The notes beneath the pieces are model-generated. The model made no database searches and had not been told where the DNA came from. It saw only the letters and a list, made by a program, of their open reading frames with translations. From NCBI GenBank assembly GCA_027627225.1, contig CM051030.1, forward strand, positions 22,665,105 through 22,729,104: a stretch of 64,000 nucleotides of DNA, given 5' to 3'. Below are positions 11,740 through 23,250 of the stretch, in pieces. How positions within the stretch are numbered: position 1 is the first letter of the stretch; every line of letters begins with the position of its first letter. Position numbers and translations under genes: made by a program. The DNA is from Congeria kusceri. Taxonomy: Eukaryota > Mollusca > Bivalvia > Myida > Dreissenidae.

Positions 11740-12890
11740 TTTATTTAAATGATATTTGAATATTCTCTACGTTTGATTTTTATTAAGGGGATTTTCAACA
11801 CGATATTTACAAGATTACGTCCGCACTATTTTCTCTATAAGGCGTCGTAATCGGGATTAGTAATAAACATTCCAGCGCCATCTTGGATTACGATCAAATA
11901 TGCCGTGGATTAGACCTAGTTAAGCAACTTAAATCCCCAAATGTTTTTGACTCAATGCATTATCATGACAGCGTGTTTACAGTACGACAGTCTATTTATA
12001 GACAACGCAGAATCCGTATTTCTAAATTTATTTAAGTTTAAATACAATTGGATACACGTAGTCGTTGAATAATGGTCAGCTTTAAAATCAATAAGTTAAC
12101 ACACACTGCTAGCTTTAAATACATTTATGATCATAAAAGTACATATTGAAAGTGAAAGTGCGTTCAGTTCTCCGAAATTCAGTTTTCTAAAATAGCGTGT
12201 GCATAGTTGTTATGATGTAAACAATAGTTAACACAATCACGGCATTCAAACGCACATGTGTTTTCGCAAGAAATTTAAGCTGATTAAACTCGTAGATGCG
12301 CGCTAACATGTAAAGCAACAAAGATGTACTGTTAGAAGTGTTCTGGAATTGAATACTTATTAATAATATACCCTGAGGTATTTATTAATCGACCGCTTTA
12401 CGCTGTTGAAAACTCTTTGCGGCTATGTGTATTTTTTCAGATTGTATTGTATGCTCTTACATTTTAACAGTTACTTAAACGTCGATGATTTTGTTTGACT
12501 TGGGTTCTTATATTAAATGTGATTGTCTAAATTATCATTAATAAGCTCATGTAATAACATGCAAATATGAGTGTTCGATTAGTTGGCAATAAAAGTGTAC
12601 CTTATTGGTATTTTGGTATTCATCAAGACTGATGGTTATGTGAACAATGCATATAACGTTGCAGCATATAACAGGTACAATTGTTCTTACTGTGTTTTTC
12701 TTCTTTTTCGAAATTCATTATATTGCATTTTGAATCGATTTAACATTTTAATTATTAAGTAAAAATAAAACTAATATGATCGGGTATCTTATTGTACTTG
12801 AACAGATCAAATTCCACAATAACTCTGAAATAAACTGTACGTTAGCATAACTGCTATTCTAAACATTTAGTTGTTACCTTCTATTGAATA
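11740..12890. other. AT-rich sequence upstream of the Ig pseudogene
   Basis: No signal-peptide exon comparable to those at 22508 and 26492 was found here or further upstream. If the Ig exons at 12.9-14.75 kb once had a first exon, it is lost, too diverged to see, or outside this window. Confidence 0.4.
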
Positions 12891-12904
12891 CGAACACATG
12901 CGAG

Positions 12905-13191
12905 TAAACGTGCCAAACATTCGAAGAGGATCACAACTGATCAATACACCAAATCAATGAGGAACTCAGGTTAATTGTGTATGTTGATATGTGATAAACA
13001 ATGGAAAAGTCAGTATATATCATTTATTTAATGCATTGGCTATAAGTGCACCAAATTGTTCGATGCTGTAACACCATTAATAATACTGGGAAGAATCTGA
13101 TACAAATAATGACGGGGAGAAATGGCAGTGTGTGGCATTTCCCAGATGTGGAGGAAACACACCTAGCAATGTTGTCGTTTAAAACATCGAC
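12905..13191 (+). pseudogene. IgSF exon remnant, Ig1 (V-like)
   Basis: After a weak acceptor (GCGAG, 12900-12904), a phase-1 frame reads VNVPNIRRGSQL and continues to YVINNGKVSIYHLF. After a frame slip it ends NDGEKWQCVAF, an Ig F-strand-like signature. It parallels the intact Ig1 exon at 48568, where the matching stretch is HGDTWKCEAF. Disablements: TGA at 12958-12960, TGA at 12985-12987 next to the Tyr of a likely Trp-Tyr pair, TAA at 13069-13071, a frameshift near 13100 and another stop near the end. The first Ig cysteine is unclear. Exon ends are approximate, and the donor (GTTAAG) is non-ideal. Confidence 0.5.
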
Positions 13192-13457
13192 GTTAAGAAA
13201 TAATTAGTTCGATTGCATTAATATTATTCATAAGGTTGAGGTAATTTTAGTGTACATTTCATGTTTAAATTGAATTATAACGGCGGACAATCATCCAATG
13301 TATGCTTAGCTTTGCTCTCAACTTTTCTAAATCGTTCATTCCGACACTGTAGTTTACCGCACTGTCGCATTTAACAATATAATGATGTAGGACACCAAAA
13401 TAAGGACTTACACCAATGAGACTGGCTTTAATATGTGTTCCGCATGCCTTATTACAG

Positions 13458-13771
13458 TTCCAGTCAGCTATGTTACTCTGACACTAGACAGTGACATTAT
13501 TTCTGAATTGAGGATGACATAATACAGATTCAGTGTTTTACGTCACCTGGCAAACCATCCCCAACTATCACTTGGTACAAGAGCAGCAACACGCAAACCA
13601 CCGCGACCCTCAATATAACACACCAATCGTCTTCGATTGCGAGCGAAAATGGAACAAACAGCACACTTATGCTGTTGACGTCAATAGCAGACAACGGAGT
13701 CAAAATTTACTGTACTGCTGAAAATGTCGCAGCCCCAATAGAATCAAGGAGACTTCCCTTAAAAATTGTGT
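13458..13771 (+). pseudogene. IgSF exon, Ig2, with one frameshift
   Basis: Acceptor ATTACAG ends at 13457 and donor T|GTATGT is at 13771/13772. Both borders are phase 1. The frame reads PVSYVTLTLDSDIISE, then needs one extra base near 13509 to continue as IQIQCFTSPGKPSPTITWYK and NSTLMLLTSIADNGVKIYCT. That gives the first Cys (13534-13536), the core Trp, and the D-x-G-x-x-Y-x-C second-cysteine motif of an I/C2-type Ig domain. With the missing base restored in count only, the exon length is a multiple of three, as expected for a symmetrical Ig exon. The slip could also be an assembly error. Confidence 0.85.
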
Positions 13772-13917
13772 GTATGTCTTGTTATTATTAGCACCTCTTA
13801 TATTCGTTGCATTGTTTTCTACTACAAAATATCATTATTTACATACAGCTACTATTTCTCTCTATGTTCCTGTCGTTTATTGATCAAGTACTCGTATTAT
13901 ACCATTATGTCACAAAG

Positions 13918-14211
13918 ATGGACCTAGCACCCCAGTTTGTACGTATCGAGGGCAGACAGAGAGCGGCCCAATCTGGATAATTCAAAACAGTACATTTACA
14001 ATATCCTGTGCTATTGATAGCAATCCGTCCTCGACGTACACGTGGACACATCACACAGGTCTTTACTACGGACAATATTTGACACATGCTAGCGTACACA
14101 CATTGCATGATGGCAATTTTACGGCCCAAGCAAGAAACACAATGTATGCACCTGGCAGTGCAGTCGGTGTTAATAAAACTAATCAACACAATATTCGGCG
14201 GAGAGGTTTGT
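13918..14211 (+). pseudogene. IgSF exon, Ig3, open but lacks the second cysteine
   Basis: Acceptor CACAAAG ends at 13917 and donor T|GTAAGT is at 14211/14212. The exon is 294 bp and phase 1-1. It is fully open. Joined to the preceding exon, T+AT makes Tyr, giving a V-Y-G-P linker typical between Ig domains. Visible: FTISCAIDSNPSSTYTW (first Cys, Trp) and HDGNFTAQARN, where the usual second Cys is Ala (GCC). The last ~15 residues are basic and unlike an Ig G-strand. It is classed with the pseudogene because of its neighbours, but could still be functional if they are sequencing errors. Confidence 0.8.
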
Positions 14212-14461
14212 GTAAGTAGTTTTGTGTAGCATTAATATATAATTAATATCACACACTTGTACACATTTCAATATGTGAACGTGTAAACGTGGAAGGAGAT
14301 AATATAAAATACAAACAGCTAAATGTGTTATTAAAGTCTGCATTAGGGTACAATACCTCACTACGAATTGATTAATAAATACGAGCTGATAAAACCAAAT
14401 GATACCAATGAATTATGTTATGCAGAATACATAATCAGTGTGCTTTAAGTTTCTAATTCAG

Positions 14462-14750
14462 ATCAACACCGCCAAAGCTAATGATTGGCAATGTCACTGT
14501 GTTTGGCACTGTCAATGTCATCATTGGTAATAATCTTAACATTAGCTGCTTAAGTCATAGAAACCCCCCGCCTACATCGCACACTTGGTCACCTGGTGGT
14601 ACTGGAAATAGCACTGATCATGTACTCAGAAATTTACAAGATATGGGAATTAACGTTCAGTACACGTGTACAGCGCAAAACATCATGCAACCAACTATTG
14701 GTGGACGGTAACAGGAAATTCGAGCTTGATTGTGACAGTATATGTACAGT
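14462..14750 (+). pseudogene. IgSF exon, Ig4, frameshifted
   Basis: Acceptor AATTCAG ends at 14461 and donor T|GTAAGA is at 14750/14751. It reads STPPKLMIGNVTVFGTV, then LNISCLSHRNPPPTSHTW, then GINVQYTCTAQN, all canonical Ig landmarks with both cysteines and the Trp. A TAA follows at about 14709-14711. Reading one base differently there restores TVTGNSSLIVTVYVQ, the expected G-strand. A second missing base near 14463 would be needed for a phase-1 entry, since the exon is 289 bp where 291 is expected. No transmembrane or cytoplasmic exon was found downstream. Confidence 0.85.
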
Positions 14751-14759
14751 GTAAGAAAG

Positions 14760-17700
14760 TGCATTACATAAATAAGAATATTTTATAGCCAATGAAATAA
14801 CTGGATTGAACCCATTATCTTCAACGCTTAATAATTAAAAACATGTTCTTAAAAACGCTTAATCATTATAAAATTCTTCTTAACAAATGCTCTATCTGGC
14901 TTTCGTTTGGCTATTTGTAACCTCGCCTTACACAAAATGGGGTAAGCATTACCTTACATGGGTATCTACTATTTACATGTACTTTTGTATTGCGCTCGCT
15001 CCGCCGTTCTAAACCTATTTTACTTAATATGTTCTAACTATCACTAAGTGTACCTCATGTGCAAGTAGCAGTCTCCATAAGTACATACGATTTGGTTGTA
15101 GGCTATTTAATATGTCGTACTTTCATATACATGTTACATATACGATGTAACATGTATATGAAATGTATGTATCTAGCTCCATAAATCACATAACTGAACA
15201 AAGGGTGAACCAAGTGTTAAACTCTATAATTTGAATACACACAATATAAAATTACAACACTCTTCGATATTAAAAATCTATTAACCGTAAAACACTGAAA
15301 TGTATTATAATGCTTCTATTAAACATTAAGCATGGATAATTACAAGACGTACTCAATTTGGAGATTGTTCGGTACAAATGTGCTACTTAAACAAATCGTT
15401 TATTTCAGTTTAACTGTGACATATCAGCTGCCATTCAGTCAACCGTGTTAAATGACATATTATAATTTAACATTTTCAACAATGAAAATTTTCTCATTCG
15501 AAATGTTCACGGATGTGGAATTATCATCCTAGATTTAAGAAAGTTAATAACTTCCTTTCTATATTTCTTGATAGATAATAACTCTGAGTGTTCAATTAAA
15601 ACTATTTATTGTGAACTTGAAACTTCTCTTGCTTAATAAGAATTAAATATGGTTTCGCCTATTGATTTAACTGAATGGAAGTTAATTATTAACCTAAAGG
15701 GTCTATATCAACGAAAAGTTATCTCCCTCAGCATTTGTAATGTTTATGTTCAAGGGATGAGCAATACAAAGGCGTATACAATAAATAACGTATGAATAAT
15801 TTACTACATTATGATGATTTTTGATAAAAACCAACAAAGAAAAATACTTGAAAACAGAACTCACGACGACGGAGTCGTAAAAACAAATGACAGTAGAAAG
15901 CGCTGTAACCAATTGCGCTATTTTGACTTGCTAAAATGAATGTGCATAGTATGGTGATATCAGATACCCACAAATCGGACGACAAATTGTAAACAATAAA
16001 AGGGCCAAACAAACTATGTAAATTATGTAATGATTGTGTTTTCAGTATGAAAAAAACTCTTTTTGAATTATATGTACATTACTGTGACCTTTATTAAATG
16101 CCAATATTAATATGGGCCCATTTAGTTGACATAGTCCCTTTAAAGTGTGTGTGTACGCTTTTTATTATAACCAATATTTTGCAAAATAAGCATATGAAAG
16201 TGTAGTTCAAAGTAGCTCAAAATCAACCGAACACTATTTTTAACAATAAAGCTTGCCAATTTTGCGTTTTACAGCAATGGTCCTTATGCAACTGTATTCC
16301 ATTTTAAATCGATATGTAGTAATCCACTTTATTATGTTATTTAATTTACGCCACGTAGTATATTGTAAGATTGTACATACACATTTTAACACTATGTATT
16401 GCAAATAAATTTCATTCTATATTAATTAACCTGGAGTAAATGCGGACCTTTTGTTGTAAAATGGCATTTTAAATGGGCAAAACCTATTTCATTTTACACA
16501 CAATTATTGTTGGGGTATATACAAAAACAAATACATCAACGCACATACAGATACGCATATAGACCACCAAAACCATCACTCGTAGTTGAGCTTAATAAAT
16601 ACGACAAGTAAATACGCGTAGATCTTTGAGAGGTACATCATTTACTTTATAATTGTAAACACATAAACTATAATATAGATGTTTAATATTACACAAATAA
16701 AAGTATTATATTTTAAACTAGTGTAATAAAATTCTAATACAGTCGCGAGCTGTAAGACATATGCTTTATTGAAGGGTGTGCTTTTTTAACTACACGATTT
16801 TCAGTCATTTGAAGAAAAGGACCCACAGGTCAGGTCGTCATATTAGTAATTGCATATAATTATTTCAGTATTTGCATTTAAGTAGCATAACCATTGACAC
16901 TTTCAAAGTGCCACTTTTAACATTACAATATAACTATATAGTTAATGTACATCTGTATATATTTGTATTTTTTTGTTCATGGATTATAACTACTTCATCA
17001 ATAATTCTCGTTTAAAATTTCCGACTTTCACAATTCCGAACATGTATTACGTGTTGGCAATAATAACACAGTAAAACATTACAAAATTTATATAGGGAAT
17101 CAGATAATGCAGACCATCAGTGTTTTAATATACATGGTATGATCAAACAGCTGTCTGTATTTGATATTGCAGTACCCTGCTGGGCGTGTTGTCACCAGAC
17201 ATGTGTTATGGTATAACAATTGAAAGAAACTTATCGTGTTGTTAAAGGCCTAGTTTAAGGAATGTCTGGCATCTCAGTGGGGTATTCCACTCTGTGTCAA
17301 TATTGGTCCACCATAAAATCTCTTATCATTATCCCCAATCTTTTCTCTCAGCTGACTAAGCAATGGAAAAGTGCACTGTTTGCTCTGCAGCAGTGTTTTG
17401 ATATCAGCTGATAAGGGTCGCAACACTGTGGTCACAGCAAGGTGCCAATACACAGGGGCATAATATCCAATATTTGGGGGGGGGGGGTCAAAAAAGAAGG
17501 ATTAAACTAGGTCTATAACAGTCTACGTGATGACTACAAAAACAACACAAAAACTAAATAAAATGTGTATTATCGACAGTATATTACAGGTCATCGTTTG
17601 AGAGCATTATCAAAACCCATTATCTTTTAAGAAACGGAATACGCCATTGAATACAAATGAATAAGAAATCATAAAATAGTAGCAGGCAGTTTTCATTGAA

Positions 17701-18470
17701 TTATGTCGGTGTGTACGTGACCGCGTGTTTGCGCGCGTAATGTTTCTTTTAATAAATAATGTGTGTGTTTGTTTTATACTTTTGTTGATATTACCCATAA
17801 AGAGGCAAATGATTGAAATGCTATAAACATGTGTTCACCCCTGTGAGTAATATTTTACACTATTATAAATTATATTTTTACATTGTAAACAAGAGCAAGG
17901 TTTTTGTTAAAAAATTGAACTTGCAAAATGTAAGTGCAGTCTTTACGGGAATATAATCAAACAAGTAAAAGCAACCATTTATATTTAAATCGCAAATTTC
18001 GATTTACTGGAACTGTCCTAAAGTTTAAAATAACTAAATGCTAATGCACTGTTTAGTAATCGATTTTTTAGTTGTGAGCTAACAATACATTACATTATTT
18101 AATGTGAACGCAATGGAATATTATTGTGAAATAAATAATAGGGCTTATATTTAATGTTATAGTATATTCCTATTCACAAAATAGTATTCCTTATAACATG
18201 CTGATTATTCATGATCTTGCAATTGTTTCAAATTAAATATAAATTTATATCTGAGAATTCCAGAACACATTTTTCTCCAATGGTGTGTTCACTTGTACGT
18301 AGTGTACCAACGTTCCCAAATTTTATTGAATTAAAATGTTACACTAAGTAATTTTTTACACAATTGTACTTATTAAGCATTTGCAATAAAATCAAATCAA
18401 TAAACTTTATCTGGTTGGATTGTCATGGCTACTCCAAACTTATTTAAAAGTATGTCGGCAAATTGACAAA
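14760..18470. other. AT-rich sequence, no gene recognised
   Basis: Contains the hairpin at 15121-15163 and a run of about 12 G (17476-17487). Minus-strand frames near 15.7-16.0 kb and 17.6-17.8 kb carry no motif. No further Ig, transmembrane or signalling exon belonging to the pseudogene was recognised. Confidence 0.45.
15121..15163. repeat. Perfect 19-bp-stem hairpin
   Basis: TTTCATATACATGTTACAT pairs without mismatch to ATGTAACATGTATATGAAA around the loop ATACG. No coding or transposon context explains it. It could be a tiny foldback or a structured RNA. Confidence 0.9.
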
Positions 18471-18879
18471 AAGTAAAATAATACCACTGCTGATGTCGTT
18501 AATACCACTATACTGGTACTTCTACCACAAACAGTAGTATTACTACTAACTACTACTGCAACAACTGCTGATACTACTTCAAGAAATAAGTACTTCTGAT
18601 GTTCCTTTGAATTAAATCGTCATTCAGTTATTGTATACGCGATGCACGATATTGTGTATAAACCGTCGGTGTTAAGCTGATATTTAAAAAACCCACTATT
18701 TTAACGAGTAACATATTATCGATTTGCAATTCAGATTTTTATCACTGTCTAGGTAGTGCGAAGTACCGGCGTTGTCCTAAAAATGTTTGATGAAAGCGAT
18801 TAAAAAAGAACAATATTCCGGAAAAAAGAACAAATTGGAACCAATCAAAAACGCAGAAAGAGTTATTGCAGAACGTTTT

Positions 18880-19074
18880 TTTTCAATAATGATGATGATG
18901 ATGATGATGCTGATGATGCTGATGATGCTGATGATGCTGATGATGCTGATGATGATGATGATGATGGTGATGATAATGATGATGATGATGATAATGGTGA
19001 TGATTATGATCATGATGATGATGGTTCATTATAAGTATTATTATTTTAGAAATATTAATACTGATAATAATAAT

Positions 19075-19117
<43 letters not shown>

Positions 19118-19155
19118 TTTGTTGTTGTTTTTTTTTTTTTTTTTTTTTTTTTTGT
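18880..19155. repeat. GAT/GCTGAT, AAT and poly-T compound microsatellite
   Basis: GAT repeats with regular GCTGATGAT interruptions (about 18889-19022) are followed by AAT repeats (about 19060-19115) and a poly-T run (about 19130-19153). The three long frames here are repeat translations. Confidence 0.95.
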
Positions 19156-19159
19156 TATT

Positions 19160-20420
19160 ATTATGAATGGGGGCAATGTTATCTTCCTACGATCGGCATT
19201 TTGATTGGCTTAAGAGTGTGCGCATAACCAAGCCACGCCTTCTCATCGCTTTTCAGCGCTACGCATGCGCACTACGGTGCCACAGCTAGCAATCGCTAAC
19301 AACCGGATTGAAACGGATTAAAACGGTGTCTGAAGGGATAAATGCAATCACACTTAATTGCTTATCTACGGAACACAATCTCTGACCCCACCGTATCGGT
19401 ATATTGTATGTTATAATCCGAATATCCAATCTACCCTTGGGCATGTAAATTAGAGATTCGACTATCCAATCTCCAATACTTTTCTAACTTTATCACGCTA
19501 ATGTTCTTATATGAACAGTAAAAGGTTTTGGACAACGATTGGTACCAAACGGCATCGTCTGAACTGGGTCCAGAAATGTACCGACATAGTTAAAAACTAA
19601 CATTGTGTATCTCAGAACTCTTATTCTAACAGGCACATTGCTATAATAATCACGTCTGTTTGAAGTATGAGATATGGTTTAATGGAAAGCAAATTTAATC
19701 ACTGCTATGTGGGATTCATCTGAAATAAAATGGAAAATAAGTTTGATGCATTCCGAGATTAATATCAATGTATGATATGTCCTGCTTTAATGGCATTTGT
19801 CTTGTTTACATTTTGACGTCATACTTATTAGTATAGCCATAGTTTAAATACTTTTCATTTTCATTACAACGTAGTATAGCCAAGTTGGTCAAATCACTGT
19901 CTACTACATTAGCATCGTGAGTTGAATAGCAGATTGGTGTTTAATAAGTTTAAGTGTTTTGCTCATTTGTTATTTTTTTCAAATCATCTCATTATCTATT
20001 ATATTATGTATTCTTGATTAAATTAACATGTCTTATTAAAGAACAGTTCTAATATATACTGCAATAGGACACCTTTGTTTCAAAGGCATAGTCCCTTTAA
20101 ACAATGCACATCAAGCACGGATTGATAATTTTTATAAATGTTTTCACTGTTTGGAGTACACTTACAATTAACATGTAATTATTTGAAATGCCAATTGTTA
20201 ATTGATCATAAATGATCTTTTTTAAAAGTACATGACTATATTTCCTGACAGTTGCGACACAATTGTTCTTAAATGATCACAATATACATGTATATATGTG
20301 TAGTGTGTAAAGACTAAGTGTTTGCTTAAACCACACTGTTGATGGATAACTACTCACGTTAGAATTTTTAACCTGTTTATTTGCCAACGTGACGGATACA
20401 GGAACTATGGTAAATGCGAA
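19160..20420. other. No gene seen; short local duplications
   Basis: A slightly GC-richer patch follows the poly-T. Near 19417-19475 two copies of a CGA-TATCCAATCT phrase are present. Otherwise AT-rich with no supported exon. Confidence 0.45.
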
Positions 20421-20424
20421 TATG

Positions 20425-20966
20425 CAGTGGCGTAGCTAGGCCATTTGCGTGTTGTAGGCCCGGGCATAAGGTCAAGATACGAAGTTAACAGTTTGTCAAA
20501 GACATTTATGCTTTAAGACTTATAAATTTATATGACTATATGAATTATGCGGATATATGTGAAAGTATAAACAGATAAATATATAACAACACGTTCTTGC
20601 TCTAACCTCATCAAATTCATTTACTTTGCAGGTCCTTCAAACAAAATAGTTATAACCAAATGTACATGTAGCTCGTATAACATGGGCTTTAACTATATGC
20701 CTTCACGTCCGTTTCTTAAAGTGGCTCACTGCAAGATAGTTTAAGTTTCAATTATGTCTGTCATCACTTTTAATAGAAATCCATGTTACAACTTTTGACG
20801 GCCACAAATGTATTCATGACTTTTTCAATGTCAACAGCTTTCTCCCTATGTATGTGAATTATTGCAAGGCTGGAAAGCCTGTCGGTACATAGTTTATCGC
20901 AGGTACGTTTTCAGCCTCTTCATGCAGCGGAACGACCGCTTGCACGTTGCACGTTGGCGTTGTGTA
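20425..20966 (-). mobile_element. hAT transposon 3' end, fragment
   Basis: CAGTGGCGTAGCTAGG at 20425-20440 has the form of a hAT-family terminal inverted repeat (CAGTGGCG...). It lies on the correct side of a minus-strand hAT transposase C-terminus (20770-20966). The other end of the element is not visible, so this is a truncated copy. Confidence 0.6.
20770..20966 (-). pseudogene. hAT transposase C-terminal fragment
   Basis: On the minus strand the translation shows RATCKRSFRCMKRLKTYLR, the hallmark of the hAT C-terminal dimerisation region (usually x-C-E-R-x-F-S-x-x-R-R-L-K-T-x-L-R). A stop follows, then TMYRQ. After a small frameshift it continues SLAIIHIHREKAVDIEKV and MNTFVAVKSC to a natural TAA at 20770-20772. 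The in-frame stop and the frameshift make it dead. The N-terminal BED finger and catalytic core are absent. hAT elements move by cut-and-paste DNA transposition. Confidence 0.8.
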
Positions 20967-20969
20967 TGT

Positions 20970-22400
20970 GCCTGTCCACTATTCAATGTTATATATTTAA
21001 GAATATTCATAGCTGACTAAATTCAAACACACACATTCACATCAAGAAGTATATATATTAGTTATTTACCGAAGTGTAATTGTCTCTTTTTAAAGTTAAT
21101 GTCATTAAATAACTCACACATGCTTATCAGTTGTATTTTTAAATGTACTCTGCACTGTTTATTTTCTCTATAAATACGAACGAACGGACGAACAGACGAA
21201 CATGCCTTTTACACCAACTATTGTGAAAGATACTCTTATGATTGAGTTACGAACCAATAAGGCAAGTGATGCCGACATTGTGTCACTTACGTTTCGATGA
21301 CATTTGGTGCCTTGAAAGTATTTACGCTCGGAAATGGTCCCAACGTTTCGGGCACCCCTCTACTTTGTCACGTATTAAATATCTTTCTTATAAATATATA
21401 AAACAAAATGAAATTTGGTCTGATTGCTAATGTAACATTGAACAAAATGTTTGTCAATTTAGATCTTTGGAAACTAAACTATCTATTGAAACAATTCTGT
21501 TTAAGCTCGAAAGTAGTCATTGACTTGACTTTAATTTCAACTTTAAATCACATATATTTAGTATACATTTCTTTAATGTGGTATTTCCTGTGCCAAATAT
21601 TTATTTATGTTGACATCTTTATCTGAAATATTTAAAAAAACAAAACAATAATATAGCATCCCCGAACAAAGTTATATATACCTAATGTCTATATGTTATC
21701 ATTTTCACTGAACCTTGGAGCAGGTACTACGGTGTGGATTTATTTACTAAAGAATTAGTAGCGAGCTACAACGGGTACGTTTTACTAAGTACTTTTTGTA
21801 TAGTACGAAAATGGACGAGCGAAGCGAGCGAAAAAATTAGCATATTGATCCATTTTTTCCCGTTTTGTGATCCCAAGAAAGCTAAAATTATCAAATACCT
21901 ACTTTAATTATCATCTTAAGTATATTTCTATTTGTGTCAACAGGCACATTTCGTAAATGAAAATGTTTTATATTCCGATCGTCTTATAATCGATCTCATA
22001 ACAAGAAATTTAATCGTTCTACCCTTAACCCCCCTTAGAATTCGATTTTTATTGCATTTGAAGGTCATTTGTTTTCACTTTTGCAAATATACTAATAAAA
22101 CAGACAAAGATACTGCCTTTAAACCGCTTCAAGTTCGTTTGGTAAGTGAATTAAATTTTAAAAGTACTGTATTTTCTTGCTTGGGAAATATATTCGCCAA
22201 TTAAACGTCACGCATGTACAAAATATGCAACTGTTTGCTAGTAAACCATTTAAATAAAGCCGTATGTGTCTAAGAAGCGACCGATATTTATAAAATGAGG
22301 AAATCCAAACACTACTGTATTAATATCGCCTTAGTGTGCGTTAAATTCAGCAAACAACCTACGTACATGCATATGTGTATTGCTTTTAAACGTTCCGTAC
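20970..22400. other. AT-rich sequence, no gene recognised
   Basis: Plus-strand frames at 21242-21626 and 21932-22204 lack motifs. A GAGCGAAGCGAGCG palindromic word near 21818 resembles the loop vocabulary of the foldbacks at 11588 and 43216. Confidence 0.4.
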
Positions 22401-22507
22401 ACCAGTGTAGCAGTTAAAGTAGATATGAACAGATTTCAAACTTCCTGTATTTAAAGCTAAATCGTATTGTATATGTGTGGCATTTCAAATATTTCATTCA
22501 AATCGTA
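22380..22507 (+). promoter_or_regulatory. Promoter-proximal region shared with the 26.4-kb paralogue
   Basis: The ~75 bp before the ATG share a clear pattern with 26418-26491: TTTCAAACT, CCT, a TTTAAA-type word (TATTTAAA at about 22448 here), CGTA and AAATATTT in the same order. TATTTAAA may serve as a TATA-like element. Conservation before the start codon suggests a duplicated promoter. Confidence 0.45.
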
Positions 22508-22574
22508 ATGGAATATGAATGTTTCAAAGCATTTGGAATAGTAATCGGGATAACGTTATTCAGCACTCATGCAG
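22508..22574 (+). CDS. Signal-peptide first exon (copy 1) of an IgSF-type gene
   Basis: ATG opens 22 codons reading MEYECFKAFGIVIGITLFST-H-A, then G|GTAATA. It is a short polar start, a hydrophobic core and a small-residue end: a classic secretory signal peptide cut by a phase-1 intron. The paralogous exon at 26492 has identical length (67 nt) and splice phase, with about half the residues identical. Joining to the Ig exon at 48568 (G+TC = Val) gives ...H-A-V-A-Q-E-V-T-L, a plausible signal-cleavage region. The pairing is inferred from phase and order, not proven. Confidence 0.7.
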
Positions 22575-23250
22575 GTAATACACAATCATTAGTAATAAAT
22601 ATGTAATGAGCATAAATGTATTAAAGGGACCTAGTATAAGGCTTCATTTAAACTCTACGTAGAACACATACATGTAGTTTGCGAAAATTCGGTTTCTCAA
22701 ACGTAAGGTTAATGTAAGACAGTCCGCTTATAATAGCTCGAGCTGAGATTAACCATCACCCTCCCACCGTTTATCCGTGGCCATTTGTTTTTAATATTGT
22801 GTTATCGTAAATTCTATTAACATATACACGTAGCATGAATGAAATTAGAACGCAGATTATTTGGAAGTTGAACCATCATCATCAGAACTAGCGGTAGCAG
22901 CAGTATCATCATCGTCATGGACGTCGTCATTTCTCTCCTCCTCCTCCTTATCATCCTCATCAACATTAATATCGTCATCAACATCATCATCATCATCATG
23001 ATCTTCATCATTGTTGTCATCGTCATCATCATCAACATCACCAGCACCGTTAACGTTATCGTCGTCGTCATCATCATCATCACCATCATCATCATCATCT
23101 TTTTCTTTGTCCTCTTCTTCGCATTCTTCATCGTTACTAAACCCAGAATATGTTGTTTTATCTAGCTCATTTTATATTGTGTGAACCTTTAACTAATTGG
23201 CATAATAATACTGATAACACTTGTTATCGTCGTTTTATCTGCAGGGACAA
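22575..23250. repeat. Intron segment with CAT-rich microsatellite, duplicated near 26.6-27.4 kb
   Basis: The microsatellite (about 22875-23105: CAT with GTCATC, AACATC and TCCTCC interruptions) is followed by a CCAGAATATGTTGTTTTA phrase and a TTGTGTGAACCTTT phrase. The copy near 27.2-27.4 kb has the same order: CAT repeat, CTGAATATGTTTTATTG, TTGTTTGAACCTTTT. The repeat was therefore probably already present when the locus duplicated. Confidence 0.75.

Noticed and set aside
13533..13721. 62-codon frame overlapping the Ig2 exon
   Set aside because: Shadow frame; the overlapping frame carries the Ig cysteine, tryptophan and Y-x-C signature and fits the splice phases.
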